This document shows positions 57,231 to 64,000 of a DNA stretch of 64,000 nt, piece by piece. Location: positions 724,113 through 788,112 of the forward strand of contig BDDD01000051.1 of NCBI GenBank assembly GCA_001972305.1. The letters run 5' to 3'. This stretch comes from Cephalotus follicularis (lineage: Eukaryota; Streptophyta; Magnoliopsida; Oxalidales; Cephalotaceae). The stretch's first letter is position 1. The number at the start of each line of letters is the position of its first letter. The notes under the pieces were generated by a model. That model was not told the origin of the DNA. It searched no databases and saw only the letters and a program-made list of their open reading frames with translations. The position numbers and the translations under genes are program-made.

Positions 57231-57759
57231 TGTCATGCCCCGAACCATGAGGAGTACCCTACGGTTCGACACGTGACATACCGTCCATAAAATCCATTCA
57301 CATCATCCAAAAATATGTCATAAATTTAAAACTTTAAATCAGAATTATACATGCAGAAATAACCATTAAATATCTTGCGTAGATAAACCCAAAAGCATAC
57401 ATCCATGTCTTATAACTTAAGCTCTGCCATAAGCCGGTAGGTTAAATATAACTGTTTACAACCTTCTTTACATATTACATTCTTATACAAGGTAAGTCGA
57501 ACGGAACTCCACTGAAGAAGAAGCCTTACTCTGCGATCTAGCTCGTCTGGTCACTGCGCTGCACCACCTGAACCTGACCCATTTCAAGAATGGGTCATCA
57601 ACCATTGGTTGTTTAGGCTATACTTTATGTAGAGCATGAAAATGCATGACATGCAAGATGCACAATGCAAACAATTCATATAATCCTAGAATTGATCGTC
57701 CATAGCATTCCATAACCATAACAATATCGTTCCATCATCAATCATCATCCATAATAATC

Positions 57760-57905
57760 CAAAATCATCTCGTAGCACATATAAGTTCTCCTCGGCCTCC
57801 TCTGCCGAGGTAGCAGACCACAACCATTCCATAGTATTCAAAATCATCTTAAGACACATATAAACTCTCCTCGGCCTCCTCTTTCGAGGTAGAGCAGACT
57901 AGGCA
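57760..57905. repeat. 80-bp tandem duplication in LTR
   Basis: Two diverged copies share CAAAATCATCT, ACACATATAA and CTCTCCTCGGCCTCCTCT, offset by about 80 bp. Confidence 0.75.
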
Positions 57906-58014
57906 CTCTTGGTGTCATAGGTAAAGCAGGCAAGATAGAACTGGTCTGGTCATCCTTCCTCTTAATGCTAGTTTCATATAAGATAGAGTCCTATAGGCTC
58001 AATCACTATCTATG

Positions 58015-58165
58015 CCCCTTCTTGGTCATCTCGGTTGGTGATCATTTCGGTCATCTCGGTCGGTGACCATTCGGTCATCTCAGTCGGTGACCAATAACAA
58101 TCCCGCCATCTCGGTCGGTGACCATTTCGGTCATCTCGGTCAGTGGCCTTCACGGATATCTCAGT
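58015..58165. repeat. Short tandem array CATCTCGGTCGGTGACCATT
   Basis: Five to six units of about 22-26 bp, each CATCTCGGTCGGTGACC plus a variable spacer. Later units are more diverged (TCAGTGGCC, TCTGTGACC). Confidence 0.85.
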
Positions 58166-58317
58166 CTGTGACCCATAGGGTTCCTAACTACACAACTCCT
58201 TTAGAAGATTGGTATTGAAGACCGTTTGCAGGTAAAAGAGATGCAAAGTTGGAACCAGAGTGTTTTACAGAGAATAGGGCGTTAACCGTCGACTATGACT
58301 TTCAAAGCACTATTAGC

Positions 58318-58575
58318 GCAGGTCTACTCTGTGGCCTTTGTGGCAGGTCCGCTCTACAACCTTTGGGACAGGTCTGCTCTACAGCCTTGTGCGCAGGTCT
58401 GCTCTGCTTCGTTGGGCGCATGTCTACTCTGTAGCCTTTAGTGCAAGTCTGCTCTACAGCCTTGGGATAGGTCTGCTATGCAGCCTTTAGCACAGGTCTG
58501 CTCTGCAGCCTTGGGACAAGTCTGCTCTCTAGTACGAGGTCTTCCTCTATTACGAGGTCTACCTCTAATACGAGG
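58318..58575. repeat. Tandem array of CAGGTCTGCTCTGCAGCCTT
   Basis: About seven units of 28-34 bp, with forms such as GGTCTGCTCTACAGCCTTG. They pass into three copies of a TACGAGGTCTNCCTCTA unit at about 58530-58575. Confidence 0.85.
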
Positions 58576-59439
58576 TCTGCCCTCAAGCAAAGCGCCACTC
58601 TCTAATTGAAGGCTTCCACAGTCTAAAGACTTAGCAGAATGATAATATATGGCTGTTAAACAGCTCATCAACAACTCAAGTCCAATTTAGGCAATTTATC
58701 ACACGATCTAAGAAAGCCATAAGCTCCAGTGGTCGGTTCCAACTCAAATAACTTAATAAATCCTTAATCCATACATCTAATCCTGATCTAGCAATTCATA
58801 GCAGCATAACCCATCGGTTCATAATAGTACAATCTATCAGTTCATAATAGCACACATCATTAAAGGTTGAAACATGCCTAAAATCAAAGCATATAAGTAA
58901 AGCCTACCTCGATAGATGTCAAGGTATAGCTTTGGAAGAACGTGCTGGTAAAATCGCTTGCAAATCTAGAAGATTCTGCTGTTGGAATCTTGATCCGATC
59001 ATTCCTTTAGGCTCTATGCATTGCTACTAGTATAACGACTCCTTTATGCCAAACTGAGCTTTTCTCTCCCTATCTCACTTTCTCTCTATCTCCCTCTATA
59101 TCAGGTGGCGAGAAGATAAATGAGAGCAGAGAGTGTCGAACTCTCTAGATGAAGGCGTTCCTTTTGGTTTCTTTCGGAATTATGCGACATGCGGTCCCAC
59201 TTACCAAAAATATCTCTTTTATTGGCAGAAGAATCCAAAAACTCGCCACATGCAGCCATCCCTCATAATGGCCGACCTAAACATACATTTTTCCCATGGT
59301 CCAAGTTCGGCCCAAAAAGGAAAAGAAATAATACCAAGCCCAAATTACCATTTCACAATATTATTTATTACAACATTTACATGTAATTTCGGGGCTTACA
59401 TCCTCCGCTCCTTAAAGAAATCTCGTCCCGAGATTCTCT

Positions 59440-61685
59440 AAGGTCAAAATAAGTGAAGGTATTTTCCTCTCATGTCTTCCTCATGCTCCCAGGTAGCTTC
59501 TTCAAGTCCATGGTATTGTCATAGCACTTTCACCAATGGGATGGTCTTGCTTATTAACTATTTAATTCGGCGGTCAAGGATTTGGATAAGTGCCTCTTCA
59601 TAACTCATGTCCGACCTTAACTCCAACGGCTCATACCTTAGCATATGAGAAGGATCTGGATGGTACTTCCTCAACATTGAGACATGGAAGACATTATGCA
59701 CATCTGATAAACTGGGCGGTAAGGCAAGTCTGTAGGCGACTGCACCTACTCTCTCAAGGATCTCAAAAGGTCCTATGAATCGAGGGGCTAATTTCCCCTT
59801 ATTGCAGAACCTCGTGATTCCTTTGGTCGGTGATACTTTGAGGAATACATGATCTCCCACTGAAAATTTCAGCTCTCGCCTGTGATGATATGCATAACTC
59901 TTTTGTCTACTTTGGGCTGCCAGAAGCCTTGCCTTGATGACTTTAGCCTTCTATGTTGTCTCTTGTACAAGTTTTGGTCCCAATAGACCCTGCTCACCAA
60001 CTTGAAACCAAAAAATTGGGGTTATACATTTTTTACCGTAGAGAGCCTCGAATTGTGCCATTCCAATGCTGGAATGATAGCTGTTGTTGTATGAGAACTC
60101 TACTAACGGCAGATGTTCATCCCAACTGCAACCCCAATCCATTACGCATGCCCGAAGCATGTCCTCTAAAGTCTGGATAGTCCTCTCAGACTGACCATCA
60201 GTCTGGGGATGAAAAGCTGTGCTGAAACTCAGTTGCGTACCAAAAGCTACTTGCAGTTTCTTCCAAAACATCGATGTGAATCGGGGGTCCCTGTCAGACA
60301 CCACACTAACTGGTACACCATGGAGTCTGACAATCTCTCCAATATACAAGGTCGCTACCTGTTCAAGAGAATAAGTTGTCTTGATCGCTAGAAAATGAGC
60401 AGATTTAGTAAAGCGATCAACGATGACCCATATGGCATCACGGTTAGTCCTCGTCCTTGGCAACCCATTCACAAGATTCATCGTTATGTGTTCCCATTTC
60501 CACTGGGCCACAGGCAACGATTGAAGCAATCCAGCTGGTCTCTAGTGTTCTGTCTTGATTTGCTGACATATCAGGCAGGAAGTAACATATTCAGCTATCT
60601 CCTTTTCATGTTACTTCATCAGTAGTTGAGCTTCAAGTCTCGGTACATCTTGGCACTCCTCGGATGTAATGAGAAACTGGAGCGATGGCCCTGTGACAAA
60701 AGTTCATCCTTCAATTCATTATTACTGGGAACACAAAATCTACCACGATATCTGATCAATCCATCACCCTGAATGGAGAATTCGGGTTTCAATCCTCCTT
60801 GACCATCTAATTCCATCTTAAGCAAGCTTCCATCCATACCTTGGGCTTCTATAATCCTATCCAATAACCATGGACGCGCCTGAATCTGGCTAACTGTTAA
60901 GTTAGCTAATCGGCGACTCAAAGCGTTCGCCACTACACTAGCTTTTCCTGGATGGTGATGTATCTCACAATTATTATCATTAAGCAATTCCATACATCTT
61001 CATTGTCTCATATCCAGGTCTTTCTGGGAGAATAGATGCTTCAAACTTTTGTGATCGGTATACACATCAAACTTCGTGCCATACAGGTAGTGCCTCCATT
61101 TGCGTAGCGCAAACACTATCGTTGCTAATTCGAGGTCATGAGTTGGATAACTCTCCTCACGAGGCTTCAACTTCCTTAAGGCATATGCGATCACTTTTCC
61201 ATTATGCATCAGAACACATCCAAAGCCATTTCCTGATGCATCACTATATACAAAAAAGCCTTCATTGCCTTATGGCAAGGAAAAAATTGGCACAGAGATT
61301 AAACGATGTTTTAGCTCTTGGAAGCTCCATTCACAATCATCATCCCATACAAAAACTATTTGTTTCTGCGTCAATCGGGTCAAAGGTGTGGCAATCCGTG
61401 AAAATCCCTCGACAAAATGGCGGTACTACCCCTCCAAGCCTAAGAAACTCCAGACTTCTGTCACGTTTGTCTGTCATTTCCAGTCTCCCACTGCTTCAAC
61501 CTTTGCTGGATCTACTGATAACCCGGCACTGGAAATAATGTGACCAAGAAAAGCCACCTCTAACAACTAAAATTCACATTTGCTAAACTTGGCATACTAC
61601 TGGTGCTCTCTCAAAACCTGCAACGCCAAGTGCAAATGCTCTCCATGTTCCTCCATAGATTTGGAGTACACAAAGATATCATCAA
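59440..61685 (-). pseudogene. Gypsy RT, RNase H, integrase, chromodomain, heavily mutated
   Basis: From right to left: RT from the catalytic IDDIFVYSKS (61685, first codons cut by the insertion), AKFSKCEF and LGHIISSAGLSVDP; RNase H ([15 protein letters not shown], about 61230; [12 protein letters not shown], about 61040). The integrase zinc region follows (HPRSAKMYRDLKLNYW-like, about 60640), then the core ([45 protein letters not shown]). Last are a GAVAYRLALPPSLSDVHNVF segment and a degenerate chromodomain (EEATWEHEEDM, about 59480). Many stops and at least one frameshift (between 60530 and 60619) are present. The same lineage as the element at 48762, but older. Confidence 0.88.
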
Positions 61686-62695
61686 TGTAACACCCCGCGC
61701 CCGCAGGACGGACACGTGGTATTACTCTCAATCCAATACACAATACAATGGTCGGGACTAGCAATATAAAAATACGAAAAACTTAAAACTTTACAATACA
61801 TAACACTTGCGGAAGATACAATACAAATCCATCCATACAGTACAATGCAAATCTTTTACAATACATTATCAATCCTTCAATACAGTATTACAATACAGTA
61901 CATTCCAAACTTCACTACAATCTCATAACCAGTCCTGCGGTGCCCAAGCAGTCATGCGATCAATCGAGTCTTCAGTCCTTCAGTCCGCTGCTACCTGCTG
62001 CCCTACCTATGCCGCACACGAAGGTACAACACAGCCCCACCCCGAAGGATGGGGTTAGCCACACTGGCTAAGAAGAAACCCCATGCAGCATGTATGCATG
62101 TATAATGTGCAATATCGGTGATAATCAATACAATATCAATGTGTGGTGTACAATATCAATGCATGACATGGCAATTGTACATGTACAATTGGCGATCAGA
62201 CTACCTGTATGACAGTGGCCCATAACAGAGCATACGGAAAGGATCTATAACAAACAATCAATCAATGGCAGACACTCAATGGCGGTGTATGAAACACCTA
62301 ATCAATCAATCAATATCCTATAGAGCGTGCGACCGTTGTCAATTCAGTGTAAATTAGTTAGCAGTGATCAATCCCACGGAAGGTAGTCCTTCAAAAAGGG
62401 TGGGAGATCTACCTACGGTTCTTAGGCTGATCAGGTCTGGAACACATAGATCTTCCAGCCTATGACTGGGCCAATACAATCTCGATGAGCTACAACTGTG
62501 GGAGCTACTGATGTCGTTAGGGAGCTACGGCCCTCAGCGAGCGTCAATCGTCAATCAATCGTGCTCGTCAGCAAGACAATACAATACAAGAAACGATCGA
62601 CGGAATAGGTGGACAAAGTCCACCTAACATGCCGACATAAATCACAAGGTCACTCTATAGGATCCATACAATACAATCAATCTATCAATCAAGTC

Positions 62696-62940
62696 AATAC
62701 AATCTTAAGTAAAGTCAATAAGTGGTGGTGTCCAATGGAGAAATGGGAACGTGCGTCCATCGTACCGACTTAGACTCACAACGACACTCGTGGCACAAGC
62801 AATCTATCAATGTATCAATACAACGTCGAAGCAAAGCAGATACGTGGTGGTGCCTAATGGAGGGATGGGAACGTGCGTCCATTTTACCGGCTTAGATTCA
62901 CATTAACACTCATGACTCAAGCAATCAATCGGTCAGTGCA
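62696..62940. repeat. About 121-bp tandem duplication in LTR
   Basis: Two diverged copies share GTGGTGGTG, AATGGAG, ATGGGAACGTGCGTCCAT, TACCG, CTTAGA and CTCA, offset by about 121 bp, with CAATCAATCTATC-type sequence between. Confidence 0.8.
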
Positions 62941-63057
62941 ATCATTAAAACTGTTTACAAACACTTGAACACCTAAAGTGAGGCTCCGGTCAAGTGGCGA
63001 TGTGAAAAGAAGTGAAAAACTAGCTTTAAAATAGTTAAAAACTCCTTTCAGTACATT

Positions 63058-63400
63058 AGGCGTCGATGTCTTTGGTGAAAGACATCGACTCCTTTTTAAA
63101 ACGGTGGAAAGACGTTGATGTCTTCGAAAGACATCGATGTCTTTCCCTATTTATGTAGAGAACTGGCCAAAGACGTCGACGTCCTTGGACAAAGGCGTCG
63201 ACACTTTTCAATAAAAACAACCCGAGAATGCGCATCGATGTTCGGCATCGATGTCTTTCCAGGGGAGAGACATCTCGAGGCAAAGACGTCGACATCTTTG
63301 AAAGACATCAATGTCTTTGATGCTGAATCAAGGATATAGCACTCAGATGAAAAAGACATCGACCTCTTTGGGCTAATGGTCGATGTCTTTCCCGGGCATA
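63058..63400. repeat. AAAGACGTCGACGTCTTT-type palindrome array
   Basis: About sixteen copies of palindromes or near-palindromes occur: AAAGACATCGATGTCTTT (63130 region), AAAGACGTCGACGTCC (63170 region), AAAGACGTCGACATCTTT (63283 region), AAAGACATCAATGTCTTT (63302 region) and GGTCGATGTCTTTCC (63379 region). The core varies between GTCGAC and ATCGAT while the flanking GA.../...TC arms are kept. Confidence 0.88.
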
Positions 63401-63819
63401 GACAATTTTTAGGTAGAAAATGGGGTCAATCTCAAGCCAAAACTCAATTAAAAGACATTCTTTGAAAACCAAAGTTTACAATCAGTCATTTGACGTTAGT
63501 AAGAATAGTTACAACCTTACAAATTCAATTTCAATCCTTTAATTAACAATTAGGTCAAGGATTAGCTATAAACCCTAAAAACCTCAATTCACTCAATTCA
63601 ATCACTCAATCAATCATTCAATTCAGTCAATCAATCAATAAAGCAATAGGCAATTCAATAAAGAAGTCCTACCTATCACTGAAGCTTCAAAAGTTGAGCT
63701 TCTAATCACTCAAACCGTTTCTATGCCGTTCAAACACCAATCCACTCCTTGCAATCGCTGTTCTTGTCGATGGAGATGCAATCCGGGGCTACAATGGTGG
63801 AAGATGGAGGCTGCCAGCA

Positions 63820-63824
<5 letters not shown>

Positions 63825-63864
<40 letters not shown>
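63825..63864. repeat. (GA)n microsatellite
   Basis: About 20 GA units, CT on the transcribed strand, just downstream of the LTR TATA box. Confidence 0.92.
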
Positions 63865-63869
<5 letters not shown>

Positions 63870-63898
63870 AATGGGAAACATGAGAGTAAGGAGAGAAA

Positions 63899-63921
63899 GA
63901 ATTGACTTATATAGTCAATTC
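63899..63921 (-). promoter_or_regulatory. TATA box inside an 8-bp inverted repeat
   Basis: GAATTGAC, TTATATA, GTCAATTC: perfect 8-bp arms enclose the TATA core of the LTR. It may be a chance palindrome or an operator-like site overlapping the promoter. Confidence 0.5.
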
Positions 63922-64000
63922 GATCAACTCTCCGAAACTCGGCCCAAAATCCCGACTATACATGCATACATGCATTACAATATCAATAGGTATAAGAATA

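Larger units (their letters stand above)
57231..59400 (-). repeat. LTR (2.17 kb) of the second Gypsy with internal tandem arrays
   Basis: It runs from TGTCATGCCCCGAACC to GGGGCTTACA. The minus strand has a GAGCGGAGGA-type polypurine tract directly before it. It holds three tandem sub-repeat arrays (57760-57905, 58015-58165, 58318-58575) and no coding gene. The short ORFs here are chance frames in repeats. Confidence 0.85.
57231..61685 (-). mobile_element. Second chromovirus-type Gypsy, 3' part only
   Basis: A minus-strand element with its 3' LTR at 57231-59400 and a degraded RT to chromodomain region at about 59440-61685. At 61686 it is cut by the LTR of another Gypsy, so its 5' part lies beyond the window or is lost. 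It is much more decayed than the element at 48762. Confidence 0.88.
61686..64000 (-). mobile_element. LTR of a third Gypsy, runs off the window
   Basis: It begins TGTAACACCCCGCGCCCGCAG directly after ATCAA of the RT gene it interrupts. No coding sequence occurs in 2.3 kb. A minus-strand TATA (CTATATAAG, 63906-63914) followed by a CT-rich leader indicates minus-strand transcription. The LTR therefore ends at 61686, and the rest of the element, if any, lies beyond 64000 or was lost as a solo LTR. Internal repeats are listed separately. Confidence 0.75.

Noticed and set aside
58249-58674. Arg/Gly- and Cys-rich ORFs in the Gypsy LTR
   Set aside because: Chance frames through the tandem arrays at 58318-58575.

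Overview
This is a stretch of a eudicot plant nuclear genome, probably from a perennial or woody species with a repeat-rich genome. It holds three ordinary host genes in a landscape built mainly of transposable elements (TEs). The host genes are an intronless MYC2-type bHLH jasmonate regulator (10774-12792, +), a small intronless plant-specific protein (23214-23567, +), and a basic-region protein with a likely 5'-UTR intron (25219-25827, -). Plant origin is shown by the MYC2 gene, the plant-type hAT, PIF/Harbinger and MULE elements, and the SIRE-type Copia and chromovirus Gypsy retrotransposons. One unresolved base (n at 19119) suggests a draft assembly.

Layout. (1) 81-6064 is a complete-ended hAT transposon with 12-bp terminal inverted repeats (TIRs) and a perfect 8-bp target duplication. 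It carries a broken hAT transposase (-), a second broken gene of the 'putative plant transposon protein' type (+), an inverted remnant of that gene's 3' end, and three arrays of a CGTCAACGC-type motif. (2) 6646-9022 holds retrotransposon debris: a GTCGAC motif array, a primer-binding site and a 1.7-kb LTR. (3) 9.0-27.5 kb is the gene-bearing part. It includes a 1.5-kb MULE-like element with 9-bp target duplication (19280-20776), a CACTA-type end and small fold-backs. (4) 27.5-42.4 kb is a rearranged Copia family cluster invaded by a Gypsy LTR (about 27.8-31.26 kb) and by an almost complete SIRE-type Copia on the minus strand (33367-41300), which has a post-pol accessory ORF. (5) 42.4-55.8 kb is a PIF/Harbinger element. 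Its Myb-like ORF1 is split by a Gypsy-type LTR, and its DDE transposase is split by a 5.6-kb chromovirus (48762-54378). (6) 57231-64000 is a second chromovirus interrupted at the active-site codons of its reverse transcriptase by the LTR of a third Gypsy that runs off the window.

How the parts may work together. Host genes are separated from TE blocks by AT-rich spacers. The most notable pattern is among the TEs. Two unrelated elements, the hAT and the SIRE Copia, appear to carry members of the same accessory protein family. At least six non-coding TE regions contain arrays of short palindromes or near-palindromes with a GTCGAC-like core (CGTCAACGC, AGCGTCGACGCT, CAGTCGACTG, GACGTCGACGTC). 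In the hAT the arrays lie just outside the TATA boxes of both element genes. I suggest, as a hypothesis only, that these are element-encoded factors with cognate motif arrays, comparable in logic to the VANC anti-silencing proteins and their target motifs.
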